Below, piece by piece: positions 1 through 8,397 of a DNA stretch of 64,000 nucleotides (within the stretch, counting starts at the first letter, position 1; each line of letters opens with the position of its first letter). A program made the translations under genes and the position numbers. The notes under the pieces were generated by a model. The model made no database searches and was not told where the DNA came from. It was given only the letters and a program-made list of their open reading frames with translations. Origin of the DNA: Zhenhengia yiwuensis (GTDB taxonomy: Bacteria; Bacillota; Clostridia; Lachnospirales; Cellulosilyticaceae); NCBI RefSeq assembly GCF_014384995.1, contig NZ_JACRSY010000003.1, positions 62,001 to 126,000 on the forward strand, in the 5' to 3' direction.

Positions 1-185
1 AAAGCTTAGGGCGTATTTTTGAAAGGTTTTATAGGGTAGATAAGAGCCGGTCTAGAAAAAGTGGAGGAACAGGCTTAGGGTTATCTATCGTAAAGCATAT
101 TGTAGAACTTTACAAAGGGACTATAAAGGTAGAAAGTACAGAGCATGTAGGGACAACCTTTACCATTACCTTTAAAAAGAATTAG
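1..185 (+). CDS. Sensor histidine kinase, C-terminal end (partial)
   Basis: The reading frame is open from the window edge (first full codon at base 3) to a TAG at 183-185, giving 60 residues. It carries the ATP-lid and G2 region of a HATPase_c domain: RIFERFYRVDKSRSRKSGG followed by GTGLGLSIVKHIVELYKG, and ends in the usual beta strands (GTTFTITF). This is the C-terminus of a membrane two-component sensor kinase of the PhoR/WalK/ResE type, which autophosphorylates a histidine in response to a signal and passes the phosphate to a response regulator. The dimerisation domain, the phospho-accepting histidine and the sensor region lie outside the window, so the ligand cannot be named. A strong terminator follows within 10 bases, so this is the last gene of its operon. 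Confidence 0.9.
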   Translation, partial: SLGRIFERFYRVDKSRSRKSGGTGLGLSIVKHIVELYKGTIKVESTEHVGTTFTITFKKN

Positions 186-191
186 AAATAT

Positions 192-231
192 AAAAAGCTG
201 TAGTCAAAGAAACTTTTGACTACAGCTTTTT
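192..231. terminator. Bidirectional intrinsic terminator
   Basis: A perfect 17-bp stem (192-208 with 215-231) with a 6-nt loop. It has an A-run on the left and a T-run on the right, so it can work in both directions. It lies between the convergent kinase and methyltransferase genes. Confidence 0.9.
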
Positions 232-252
232 ATATTAAATTCTTTAAGGCAT

Positions 253-1419
253 TTATTCTACTGCCTTGAAGTTTTCGCCGCCTTTTGGTGGGCGTGGTCC
301 AAAGTATTGATAGAACTGAACTGGGATACGTCCATTGAAGAGTTTACGTTTTTTGTTAGCTTTCTTGCCGAAGTCACGTTCAAATTCAGGAGCTGAAGTC
401 ACAGAGTAGAAAGACCAAGTTTCGTTGCTATCAATAAGGGTACGTAAATCTTTATGAAGACGAGGAAGTTCTTTTATATCACTAATACGCTCTCCGTATG
501 GTGGATTACAGATGACAACGCCATAATCCCCATGAGGAAGAGAAGTTTTATGAATTGGTTTAGCAAAGAACTGAATATACTCGCCTACCCCAGCTGCTTC
601 TGCATTCTCACGTGCTGATAAAATAGCATTACGATTAATATCAGAAGCATAAATGATAGGGCTTCCTTTTTGATCTATCTGTTCGCGTGCTTCCTCACGA
701 AGCTCTTGCCAAAGTTTACGAGGCACTTGAGGCCATGCACAAGAAGCGAATGAGCGGTTAAGTCCTGGAGCGATATTTTTAGCCATCATAGCAGCTTCAA
801 TAGCAAAGGTACCACTACCACAGCATGGATCATAAAGGATACGGCCTTTTTGCCAGTAGCTAATTTGTAAAAGTGCAGCAGCAAGTGTTTCTTTAATAGG
901 TGCTTCTACATTACTTACACGGTAGCCACGTTTATGAAGGCCCTCACTACCTGTTGTATCAATAGTAAGTGTAGCAATATCTTTAAGAAGAGAAACTTGT
1001 ACAGTATAGGCTGGACCAGTTTCTTCGAACCATTCAATGCCATACACTTTTTGAAGGCGTGTAACGATGGCTTTTTTTACAATAGCCTGACAGTCAGAAA
1101 TACTGAATAAAGCAGACTTAACAGATTTACCGTTTACAGTGAATTTAGCATCTTTTGTAATCCATTCTTCCCATGGAAGAGCAGCAACTTCATTAAAGAG
1201 TGTTTCAAAAGTTTTAGCTTCAAATTCACCCATTTTAAGGAGTACACGATCGGCACTGCGTAGCCATAAGTTAGAAAGAACGATGGCTTCAATATCTCCT
1301 GTATAAGTGATTTTGCCATCAGCAACTTCATTTATTTCATAGCCAAGTTCTTCAACTTCATGTCTAACGACAGATTCAATGCCAAAAGTTGAAGTGGCAA
1401 TAAGGTCAAAAGTTTTCAT
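253..1419 (-). CDS. THUMP-domain class I SAM-dependent RNA methyltransferase (RlmL-N/YpsC-like)
   Basis: A 388-residue protein. The N-terminal ~160 residues match a ferredoxin-like plus THUMP RNA-binding module (it begins MKTFDLIATSTFGIESVVRH). The C-terminal half is a Rossmann methyltransferase with the SAM loop DPCCGSGTFAIEAAM (about residues 197-211) and the N6/N2-type catalytic motif NPPYGER (about residues 311-317). Members of this family, such as E. coli RlmL N-terminal half and B. subtilis YpsC, methylate a guanine N2 in 23S rRNA in the cytoplasm; the exact target here is inferred from the family. The start has an AAAGGAGA ribosome binding site 5 bases upstream. Length is normal and both motifs are intact. 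It appears to be a single-gene unit. Confidence 0.9.
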   Translation of the reverse strand: MKTFDLIATSTFGIESVVRHEVEELGYEINEVADGKITYTGDIEAIVLSNLWLRSADRVLLKMGEFEAKTFETLFNEVAALPWEEWITKDAKFTVNGKSVKSALFSISDCQAIVKKAIVTRLQKVYGIEWFEETGPAYTVQVSLLKDIATLTIDTTGSEGLHKRGYRVSNVEAPIKETLAAALLQISYWQKGRILYDPCCGSGTFAIEAAMMAKNIAPGLNRSFASCAWPQVPRKLWQELREEAREQIDQKGSPIIYASDINRNAILSARENAEAAGVGEYIQFFAKPIHKTSLPHGDYGVVICNPPYGERISDIKELPRLHKDLRTLIDSNETWSFYSVTSAPEFERDFGKKANKKRKLFNGRIPVQFYQYFGPRPPKGGENFKAVE

Positions 1420-1504
1420 AAAAATCTCCTTTTATAGGTTTTTAACATAGGTATTGTACTATAAGTTATAAGAATTGTATAGGAGAAGAGCGCTATGCAA
1501 ATGG

Positions 1505-1535
1505 AAAAGCGTAGCTATTTATAAGCTACGCTTTT
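1505..1535 (-). terminator. Intrinsic terminator of lysA
   Basis: A 12-bp stem (1505-1516 with 1524-1535) with a 7-nt loop, starting almost on the lysA stop codon. On the minus strand the right arm ends in TTTT. Confidence 0.75.
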
Positions 1536-1537
1536 AT

Positions 1538-2794
1538 TTAGACAAGCATATTGCGAATAAGGTCTTCAAAGGTTTCGCGTTTGCGAATGAGCCTAATAGC
1601 ACCTGTAGACTCAATAAGTACTTCGGCGCAACGTGGACGTTGGTTATAAGAAGAAGACATGCAAAAACCATATGCACCTGAATCCATTATACCTATTAAA
1701 TCGCCTATATGTGGTGTAGGAAGCACGCGATCTTTAGCAAGAATATCACCACTTTCACAAATATTACCTACTACAGTAAATGGTGTAAGTGTATGAGAAG
1801 GAAGTGAGTCTTGGCTGTAAAGTTCGATATCATGATGGGAGCCGTACATAATAGGGCGCTGAAGAACGTTGAACCCAATATCTGTACCCATATAATGTAT
1901 ACCACCGTTAGATTTTAGACTTGTAACAGTACCTAGAACGATACCACTCTCACAAGGAATGTAGCGCCCAGGTTCAATTTGAAATTGAATTTTTTTGCCA
2001 TAATCAGTGGCAAAAGAATGAAGGACTTCATCGAGTTTCGTACCAAGTGCTTGCATGTCAAGTCTTGCTTCGCCCTCTTGCTTATGATAAGGAATACCAA
2101 AACCACCACCTAAGTCAATAAATTCAAGGCTATCAAATTGTTTTGCAAATTCTAAAATGAAGCTTGTACTTTGAATATAAGGTTCAGCATTCATAAATAA
2201 AGAGCCAATGTGTTGATTAATACCAATAAGAGTTAAGTTATATTTTTCTAGGAGTAGATTAACTTTATCAATATCCTCTGGATTAACACCGAATTTAGTC
2301 TTTTTACCTGCTGTTACAACTTTTTCATGATGGCCTGCACCAATACCTGGATTGAAACGGATTGCTACTTTGCCACCAGGATTAAGTGTACCGTACATTT
2401 CAAGTTGAGAAAGTGAATCCACACTTGTTAAAATACCTCTTTCTATAGCATAACGCATGTCACAAGGTGTAGCATTGTTTGGAATATAAAAGAGTTCTTC
2501 AGGTGTAAATCCGCTTTCAAGTGCAAGGTAAATTTCTCCTGGACTCATAACATCAGCATGAAGGCCTTCTTCGTGTACAATTTTAAGTAAGTGGATGTTG
2601 GTATTAGACTTAATAGAGTAATGAGGAACAAAGTTCTCATACGTAACTAAATTTTTGATTTCTCTGCAGCGTGTACGTAAAATCTCTTCATTATAGACAT
2701 AAAGAGGTGAGCCGTATTCCGTTATTAAGTCGAATGGGTCATTTCCTTTGAAAAAAGATGTGTTTTCTGTATAAATTCCGTGTAATGTGTACAT
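1538..2794 (-). CDS. lysA: Diaminopimelate decarboxylase
   Basis: A 418-residue PLP enzyme of the alanine racemase-like fold III group. It converts meso-diaminopimelate to L-lysine plus CO2, the last step of lysine synthesis, in the cytoplasm. Visible motifs: the PLP lysine in HYSIKSNTN (about residue 62), the glycine loop GGGFGIPYH, EPGRYIPCESG, the active-site cysteine in CESGDIL, and GAYGFCMSSSYNQRPR near the C-terminus, which contacts PLP. A strong AGGAGGGG site precedes the ATG. Only 10 bases separate it from the upstream TrmB-like regulator gene, so the two are almost certainly cotranscribed. A decarboxylase of related substrates (carboxynorspermidine) is possible but the CESGD and YNxRPR motifs favour LysA. 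Confidence 0.93.
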   Translation of the reverse strand: MYTLHGIYTENTSFFKGNDPFDLITEYGSPLYVYNEEILRTRCREIKNLVTYENFVPHYSIKSNTNIHLLKIVHEEGLHADVMSPGEIYLALESGFTPEELFYIPNNATPCDMRYAIERGILTSVDSLSQLEMYGTLNPGGKVAIRFNPGIGAGHHEKVVTAGKKTKFGVNPEDIDKVNLLLEKYNLTLIGINQHIGSLFMNAEPYIQSTSFILEFAKQFDSLEFIDLGGGFGIPYHKQEGEARLDMQALGTKLDEVLHSFATDYGKKIQFQIEPGRYIPCESGIVLGTVTSLKSNGGIHYMGTDIGFNVLQRPIMYGSHHDIELYSQDSLPSHTLTPFTVVGNICESGDILAKDRVLPTPHIGDLIGIMDSGAYGFCMSSSYNQRPRCAEVLIESTGAIRLIRKRETFEDLIRNMLV

Positions 2795-2804
2795 AGTACC
2801 CCTC

Positions 2805-3491
2805 CTATTGATTCATAAGCCTGATCATTTCTAATTCTGTAATTAAGGATTCGCGCATAAGGCGTACAAGTGATTGATTACTTGTAAAAAGGCACTGAGA
2901 TGCTTCATTTGTTAAATCCCCTGTAATCACACAAGCAGTATCCACAATCATATGAAAGCCTATTGGAGCTTTGCTTCTTGTGTGAATAAATGCCTCCCCT
3001 ATTATTAAATGTGAATCGGAGATAATGGTGACTTTTTTTGTTGTACTAATATCAGATAAAATGTCTTTAAATGTTTCAAGAATCTCAGATGTGCTTAAAA
3101 TATAAAGATGAGATTTGCAGCTTAAAAGCGTATTTCTAATTTTATTTACAACATTATCATAGCCTTTAATTGTAATATAAGGATCTGAGTTTTTATAGCT
3201 TTCTGGATAATGAGTATTTAAAGTTTGATAAACTTCGTCAAAATCCCTCTTAGCAGATAAAAGTAGATCTTCCTTAGAAACTGCAATATATTTGTTAGGT
3301 TCTTCGTCTAATAGATAGCATTTTCCTTTATCTTGCAAACTGTACAGCGAGGCATAGACATTAGAACGAGATATGCCACATAACTTGGCTACTTCATAGC
3401 CCGTAAGGGCACCGTGTTTGCAAAGAGTTGTATAAAGTGTTGCTTCGATAGGGGTTAAACCTAGTTTTATAAGTGCTTCTTCAAAATGCAT
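2805..3491 (-). CDS. TrmB-family winged-helix transcriptional regulator
   Basis: A 228-residue protein. The N-terminus is a TrmB-type winged helix (LGLTPIEATLYTTLCKHG, then GYEVAKLCGISRSNVYASL). The remainder resembles a TrmB effector/phospholipase-D-like dimer domain. I place the start at the ATG at 3491 because an AAAGGTGAT ribosome binding site lies just upstream; the longer frame would begin at a TTG that is itself the -35 box of the promoter. It is followed after 13 bases by lysA, and the promoter carries a dyad over the -10 region, so it probably represses itself together with lysA. TrmB proteins usually sense sugars; a lysine-pathway ligand here is only an inference from linkage. Confidence 0.85.
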   Translation of the reverse strand: MHFEEALIKLGLTPIEATLYTTLCKHGALTGYEVAKLCGISRSNVYASLYSLQDKGKCYLLDEEPNKYIAVSKEDLLLSAKRDFDEVYQTLNTHYPESYKNSDPYITIKGYDNVVNKIRNTLLSCKSHLYILSTSEILETFKDILSDISTTKKVTIISDSHLIIGEAFIHTRSKAPIGFHMIVDTACVITGDLTNEASQCLFTSNQSLVRLMRESLITELEMIRLMNQ

Positions 3492-3502
3492 GGTATCACC
3501 TT

Positions 3503-3551
3503 TAGTAGTTTTGTTTAGAACTACTATAAAATAAAGTTTTAGAAAAGTCAA
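3503..3551 (-). promoter_or_regulatory. Promoter and dyad operator of the regulator-lysA operon
   Basis: On the minus strand: -35 TTGACT (3551-3546), a 17-bp spacer, and -10 TATAGT (3528-3523). An 8-bp inverted repeat, TAGTAGTT (3503-3510) with AACTACTA (3519-3526), overlaps the -10 box and the start region. That placement fits repression by steric blocking, most simply by the TrmB-like product. Confidence 0.8.
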
Positions 3552-3560
3552 TAATGTTTA

Positions 3561-3569
3561 TGGTATAAT
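3561..3569 (+). promoter_or_regulatory. Extended -10 promoter of rarA
   Basis: TGGTATAAT is a consensus extended -10 element about 29 bases before the rarA start. There is no convincing -35 box. It sits back to back with the lysA operon promoter. Confidence 0.6.
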
Positions 3570-3597
3570 AGAATTTTGAAAGAGAAGAGGTGTGCAA

Positions 3598-4920
3598 ATG
3601 GATTTATTTGATTATATAAACGAAAGTAAAAAAAATATAGATTCTCCTCTAGCATCACGCATGAGGCCTACAAAGCTTGAAGATATCGCGGGACAAGAGC
3701 ATATTTTATCACCAGGGAAACTGCTTTATCGTGCTATTAAGGCAGACAAGCTTCAATCTTTAATTTTTTATGGGCCTCCAGGAACAGGGAAGACAACTAT
3801 TGCTAAAGTTATTGCCAATACCACTAAGGCAAGCTTTACTGTGCTTAATGCCACAACAAGTGGTAAGCAAGATATTACAGATGCAGTGAAAGAGGCTAAA
3901 ATTCATCAAGCTATGACGGGAAACAAAACTATTATTTTTGTAGACGAGATTCATAGATTTAATAAAGCTCAGCAAGATGCACTCCTTCCTTATACAGAAG
4001 ATGGCACCATTATTTTAATTGGGGCAACTACAGAAAATCCTTATTTTGAAGTGAATAGGGCTCTTATCTCTAGGTCGCTTATTTTTGAACTTAGACCCTT
4101 AGATGAAAAGGCTATAAGGAAGATTATAAAAGATGCAGTAGAAAGTAAGGAAAGAGGTTTAGGCGCCTATCAGTGCAAGGTAACTGAGGAAGCATTAGAC
4201 TTTATCGCTTTAAGAAGCGGAGGAGATGCAAGAAGTGCATTAAATGCTATAGAGTTAGCAGCTATGACCACTGAAAGATCTGAAGATGGACTTATTCATA
4301 TAGATGTATCTGTTATGGAAGAGTGTATGCAAAAGCGTATGCTGAATTATGATAAAAAAGGGGATAACCATTATGATGTCATCTCGGCTTTTATTAAAAG
4401 TATGAGGGGGAGCGACAAAGATGCAACCCTACACTACTTAGCGCGTATGATAGAAGCAGGAGAGGATCCTAAATTTATTGCACGTCGTATTACGATTTGT
4501 GCAAGTGAAGATGTAGGAAATGCAGATCCTATGGCTTTAATTGTAGCAACCAATGCTATGCTAGCGGCTGAACGTATTGGGATGCCTGAATCACGTATAA
4601 TTTTAGCGCAAGCCGCAGTATATGTGGCTTGCGCTCCAAAGAGTAATGCTTGTTATTTAGGGATTGATGCGGCGATTAATGATGTAAGACATAAGGATAT
4701 TGGAATGGTACCCCTTCATCTTAAAGATGCTCATTATAGTGGAGCTAAAGATTTAGGAAGAGGCATAGAGTATCGTTATCCTCATGATTATCCGCATCAT
4801 TATGTACAACAGGATTACTTGCCAGAGGCACTTCGTGGAACAGTGTATTGCCATCTTACAGAAGAAGGCTATGAACATAAGCAGAAAGTAAGGTTAACAG
4901 AACGAGGTGTTTCTATATAA
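3598..4920 (+). CDS. rarA: Replication-associated recombination protein A (MgsA/RarA AAA+ ATPase)
   Basis: A 440-residue clamp-loader-like AAA+ ATPase that acts at stalled replication forks and interacts with SSB. Visible: an N-terminal segment MDLFDYINESK, the Walker A GPPGTGKTT (about residues 61-69), Walker B IIFVDEIHRF, sensor 1 GATTENPYF, arginine finger region ALISRS, and the C-terminal tetramerisation domain with GIDAAINDVR. I use the ATG at 3598 (AGAGG 7 bases upstream) instead of the in-frame GTG at 3592. The gene ends in an 8-bp tail-to-tail overlap with spoVB and has no terminator between them, so antisense read-through is likely at this end. Confidence 0.95.
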   Translation: MDLFDYINESKKNIDSPLASRMRPTKLEDIAGQEHILSPGKLLYRAIKADKLQSLIFYGPPGTGKTTIAKVIANTTKASFTVLNATTSGKQDITDAVKEAKIHQAMTGNKTIIFVDEIHRFNKAQQDALLPYTEDGTIILIGATTENPYFEVNRALISRSLIFELRPLDEKAIRKIIKDAVESKERGLGAYQCKVTEEALDFIALRSGGDARSALNAIELAAMTTERSEDGLIHIDVSVMEECMQKRMLNYDKKGDNHYDVISAFIKSMRGSDKDATLHYLARMIEAGEDPKFIARRITICASEDVGNADPMALIVATNAMLAAERIGMPESRIILAQAAVYVACAPKSNACYLGIDAAINDVRHKDIGMVPLHLKDAHYSGAKDLGRGIEYRYPHDYPHHYVQQDYLPEALRGTVYCHLTEEGYEHKQKVRLTERGVSI

Positions 4921-6436
4921 ACTGTTTAACATCCTCTTTGGTAATAGATTTAAAGAGGAATAAGAATACAAGATAGAAGACGCCTAGGGCAAATATTGCA
5001 ATAAGTGTAGCTGCTCTTAAAGAGAATATATTCATTAAATAGTGTGTATGGATATATTTCATAATAATGGAGCCAGATACAGCTGCAAAGGTAGGCTTAA
5101 TGATCCAGCTTAGAATATCTACAGATAAATTAATATGTCTAAGTGCATGCCACATATGGTAGCAGGTTACAAGACTAGACTGTATCAGCATAGCAATGAC
5201 AAAGCCGACTATACCAAATTTAGGAACGAGTATGACAATAAGCATAATACAGATGACAGAGGCAATACTATTTCCTTTAAAGGTTAATTTTTGAAGACCT
5301 AGGCCATTGAGCATGCCTGTTAGAATATCTCTTAGATAAACAAAAGGACATATAATGGCTAAGTATCTAAGCAGTTGTCCGACTTCACTACGTCCGTAGC
5401 ATGCTATGGCAATCTCGTTACCAAGTGTCATAAAGAGTGCACAGGCGCCTATACCAATAACAGCAGAATATTGAATAGACTTACTTACTGTTTTATGAAG
5501 GACACGCGTATTTTTCATAGCAACAGACTCTGAAATAGAAGGGACTAAAGCAGTAGAAATAGCCATTGTAACCATAGAAGGAAAAAAGAGTAGAGGCAGG
5601 GCCATACCACTGAACATACCATACATGCCAAGGGCATCACTAGAAGACATACCATATTTTTGAAGCTCAATAGGAATTAAGATATTTTCAAGTGAGCTTA
5701 AAGCAGAAGTTAGAAATCGATTAGCTGTAATAGGGAGAGAAATAGTAATTAGTGTACCAAGCATGCTGTGGTAAGAGATGGTGGCTTTAGTACGTGGTAA
5801 ATGATGCTTTTTAATCTGAAGCATGATAAAAGTAAATAAAGCTGAACAAAATTCACCCGCACATAAGCCTAATGCACCCAGTGCACAGGCATATTCAATA
5901 CCTTTTGGAATAAATAGGCTGGAAAATAGGAAGATAATAGTCATACGTGCAATTTGCTCAATAACTTGGGCAAGGCCAGAGACTGCCATTTCTTGCCTAC
6001 CTTGGAAGTAGCCGCGGATACAGCAAGCAGTAGCCATAAAAGGAACACAGACACATAAATACTTGAGGGCAAGTTCAGTGCGAGGTTCTTTGATATAGCT
6101 GTTCGCTACCCATGGAGCCATAATAAAAATAAAAATAGACATAATAGAAGCAAGTCCAACAGAAATAATGAGGGCAGACTTTAGCGTGCGTATGCCATCA
6201 GCATGTTTGCCTCTTGCTGTATGCTCAGCAACCTTTTTTGAGACAGCAAGAGAAATTCCGGCAGAAGAAATAGACCAAATCAACATGTAAATCGGAAAAA
6301 CGAGTTGATAGAGACCAACACCCTCGGCGCCCATAATATTGGACATATAAATTCTAAAAATAAAACCAAGGATTTTGGTCACAAAGCTTGTTAAAGTGAG
6401 AACAATGGTTCCAGTAATCAGTGCTTTTTTACCCAT
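4913..6436 (-). CDS. spoVB: Stage V sporulation protein B-like lipid flippase (MOP superfamily)
   Basis: A 507-residue polytopic membrane protein with about 14 hydrophobic segments, of the polysaccharide-export/MurJ-like MOP superfamily. The N-terminus (TSFVTKILGFIFRIYMSN, then GAEGVGLYQLVFPIYML) is the SpoVB signature. In spore formers SpoVB is needed for cortex peptidoglycan and is thought to flip lipid-linked precursors across the outer forespore membrane. A GAGGAGG site precedes the ATG. It is monocistronic and convergent with rarA. A vegetative paralogue of the same family (YkvU/YabM-like) cannot be excluded from sequence alone. Confidence 0.87.
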   Translation of the reverse strand: MGKKALITGTIVLTLTSFVTKILGFIFRIYMSNIMGAEGVGLYQLVFPIYMLIWSISSAGISLAVSKKVAEHTARGKHADGIRTLKSALIISVGLASIMSIFIFIMAPWVANSYIKEPRTELALKYLCVCVPFMATACCIRGYFQGRQEMAVSGLAQVIEQIARMTIIFLFSSLFIPKGIEYACALGALGLCAGEFCSALFTFIMLQIKKHHLPRTKATISYHSMLGTLITISLPITANRFLTSALSSLENILIPIELQKYGMSSSDALGMYGMFSGMALPLLFFPSMVTMAISTALVPSISESVAMKNTRVLHKTVSKSIQYSAVIGIGACALFMTLGNEIAIACYGRSEVGQLLRYLAIICPFVYLRDILTGMLNGLGLQKLTFKGNSIASVICIMLIVILVPKFGIVGFVIAMLIQSSLVTCYHMWHALRHINLSVDILSWIIKPTFAAVSGSIIMKYIHTHYLMNIFSLRAATLIAIFALGVFYLVFLFLFKSITKEDVKQFI

Positions 6437-6517
6437 GAAATGCCTCCTCTATATAAAATACATAACTAGTACAATTTATGAGACAAGTATGTAAAATATG
6501 AAAGTAACAATTTTAAG

Positions 6518-6547
6518 TTGAGTCCAATTGCACAAATAGGGTATAAT
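6518..6547 (+). promoter_or_regulatory. Promoter of the alarmone synthetase-metA pair
   Basis: -35 TTGAGT (6518-6523), an 18-bp spacer, and -10 TATAAT (6542-6547). The expected transcription start near 6553 argues against translation starting at the in-frame ATG at 6555. Confidence 0.75.
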
Positions 6548-6584
6548 AAATAGGATGAGTTTAGGCAAAAGGATGGTGAAGCCG

Positions 6585-7379
6585 ATGGAAATGAACAATT
6601 GGAAAAAGATTTTAACACCATATACACAAGCTGTAGAAGAGCTCAAAATCAAATTTAAAGGCATGAGAAATGAGTACATTAATTTAGATGAATATTCTCC
6701 AATTGAATTTGTAACAGGCCGTGTTAAAAAGATTTCAAGTATACTAGAAAAAGCGAAGAAGAAGAGTATTCCACTTGACCAAGTTGAAGAGAAAATGGAA
6801 GATATTGCGGGAATCCGCATTATGTGCCAGTTTGTAGAAGATATTTATAAAGTAAGAGAAATCATTCGTTCTAGACATGATATGTATGTGGTAGAAGAGA
6901 GAGATTATATTAATAATTTAAAACCAAGTGGTTATAGAAGTTATCATATTATTATAAAATATCCTGTCCAGACCGCTCAGGGTGAAAAGCTTGTATTTGC
7001 AGAAATTCAGATTCGTACATTAGCTATGAACTTCTGGGCAACTATTGAGCACTCTCTTAGATACAAATATAAGCAAAATATGCCAGAACATATACAAGAA
7101 CGTCTTAATAAAGCAGCAGAAGCAGCTCACCTTTTAGACCAAGAAATGGCTGAAATTCGCGAAGAAGTGCTGAAGTCACAGCAAGGTTTTCAAGCGGAAT
7201 CTAATGTGGTTGCAGATATTTTTGGAAATGTGCAAGCGCTTGCTAAAACAAATGAACAAGAAGAGATGAATGACATTTATGAAATGTTTTGGAGCCTTTG
7301 GGAAGAAGGGAATGTGGATAAACTTAACCAGTTTAATAAAGAGCTTGAAGATAAGATTCGTCAAGTTTATCAAATGTAG
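6585..7379 (+). CDS. Small alarmone synthetase, RelQ/SasB type, with C-terminal extension
   Basis: A 264-residue (p)ppGpp synthetase without a hydrolase domain. It transfers pyrophosphate from ATP to GDP or GTP in the stringent response. Conserved features: SPIEFVTGRVK, the RelA/SpoT core EDIAGIRIMCQFV, YINNLKPSGYRSYH, and EIQIRTLAMNFWATIEHSL. I chose the ATG at 6585 because MEMNNWKKILTPY lines up with the start of known RelQ proteins and a GGTG site precedes it; earlier in-frame ATGs sit too close to the promoter. Known RelQ proteins are about 210 residues, so this one carries about 50 extra acidic, helical residues (around 210-264). metA follows 12 bases later, its ribosome binding site overlapping the stop. 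Confidence 0.9.
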   Translation: MEMNNWKKILTPYTQAVEELKIKFKGMRNEYINLDEYSPIEFVTGRVKKISSILEKAKKKSIPLDQVEEKMEDIAGIRIMCQFVEDIYKVREIIRSRHDMYVVEERDYINNLKPSGYRSYHIIIKYPVQTAQGEKLVFAEIQIRTLAMNFWATIEHSLRYKYKQNMPEHIQERLNKAAEAAHLLDQEMAEIREEVLKSQQGFQAESNVVADIFGNVQALAKTNEQEEMNDIYEMFWSLWEEGNVDKLNQFNKELEDKIRQVYQM

Positions 7380-7391
7380 GGGGAGACAATT

Positions 7392-8306
7392 TTGCCAATT
7401 AGGGTACCAAATCAATTACCAGCAGCTCAGGTTTTGCAGAAAGAAAATATTTTTATTATGGATGAGGAATGTGCTATTAGACAAGATATAAGAGAGCTTA
7501 AAATTGCACTTTTGAACCTTATGCCAGTTAAACAAGATACTGAAGTACAGCTTTTAAGATTGCTAGGAAATACACCACTTCAAATTGATATTACACTTTT
7601 AAGACCAGCAACTCATGAGTCTAAAAATACTTCAAGTGAATACTTAAATACTTTTTATAAAACATTTGAAGAAGTAAGAGAAGAAAAATTTGATGGAATG
7701 ATTATTACAGGTGCACCTGTTGAGCAGATGCCTTTTGAAGAAGTGACCTATTGGGAAGAACTTACAGAAATTATGGAGTGGACTAATACAAATGTAACAT
7801 CCACCTTCCATATTTGCTGGGGGGCTCAGGCAGGCCTTTACTACCATTATGGCATACACAAAGAATTGTTGAAGAAGAAAAGATTTGGTATTTTTGAACA
7901 TACTAGAATAAATAATGCACCACTCCTCTATGGATTAGATGATAAGGTGTCTATACCTCATTCTAGGCATACAGAAATTTCGAGACAAGAGGTGAAGGCT
8001 TGTAATGATTTAGTCATGCTATTAGATTCTAAAGAAGCAGGTCCAGCACTTATGATTTCGAAAGATGGTAAACATATTTTTGCAACAGGGCATGCCGAGT
8101 ACGACCCTTATACACTTGGTAATGAGTACAAAAGAGATTTAGCAAAAAATCTACCTATAGAAATGCCTCAAAATTACTTCATCCAGAATAATATGGAAAA
8201 AGGAGTTTGTGTAAATTGGCGTTCACACGCTTATATTCTTTTTTCAAACTGGTTAAACTATTATGTGTATCAGGTAACTCCGTATAATTTGAAGGAAATA
8301 AGGTAA
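7392..8306 (+). CDS. metA: Homoserine O-acetyltransferase (MetA family)
   Basis: A 304-residue MetA-family acyltransferase that activates homoserine for methionine synthesis. Translation starts at a TTG preceded by a GGGGGAG site that overlaps the stop of the upstream gene. The catalytic cysteine is in FHICWGAQAG (residue 142), and the His/Glu pair is in ATGHAEYDPY (about residues 234-236). Residue 111, in TGAPVEQMP, is glutamate. In this family Glu111 goes with acetyl-CoA and Gly111 with succinyl-CoA, so the product is predicted to be O-acetylhomoserine despite the old name homoserine succinyltransferase. It is cotranscribed with the alarmone synthetase, an unusual pairing that links nutrient stress and methionine supply. 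Confidence 0.93.
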   Translation: MPIRVPNQLPAAQVLQKENIFIMDEECAIRQDIRELKIALLNLMPVKQDTEVQLLRLLGNTPLQIDITLLRPATHESKNTSSEYLNTFYKTFEEVREEKFDGMIITGAPVEQMPFEEVTYWEELTEIMEWTNTNVTSTFHICWGAQAGLYYHYGIHKELLKKKRFGIFEHTRINNAPLLYGLDDKVSIPHSRHTEISRQEVKACNDLVMLLDSKEAGPALMISKDGKHIFATGHAEYDPYTLGNEYKRDLAKNLPIEMPQNYFIQNNMEKGVCVNWRSHAYILFSNWLNYYVYQVTPYNLKEIR

Positions 8307-8324
8307 ACATTGCTAAATATAGAG

Positions 8325-8353
8325 TTGTTATACGATTTGAAAATTGTTATAAT
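8325..8353 (+). promoter_or_regulatory. Promoter of the small acidic membrane protein gene
   Basis: -35 TTGTTA (8325-8330), a 17-bp spacer, and -10 TATAAT (8348-8353). Confidence 0.7.
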
Positions 8354-8397
8354 ACATTATAAGATTGGTTTTTACTGTGTGATAAGGAGATGAAGCA

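Noticed and set aside
1475..1681. Plus-strand ORF of 68 codons opposite lysA
   Set aside because: It runs antisense to the conserved end of lysA and across the terminator, with no ribosome binding site.
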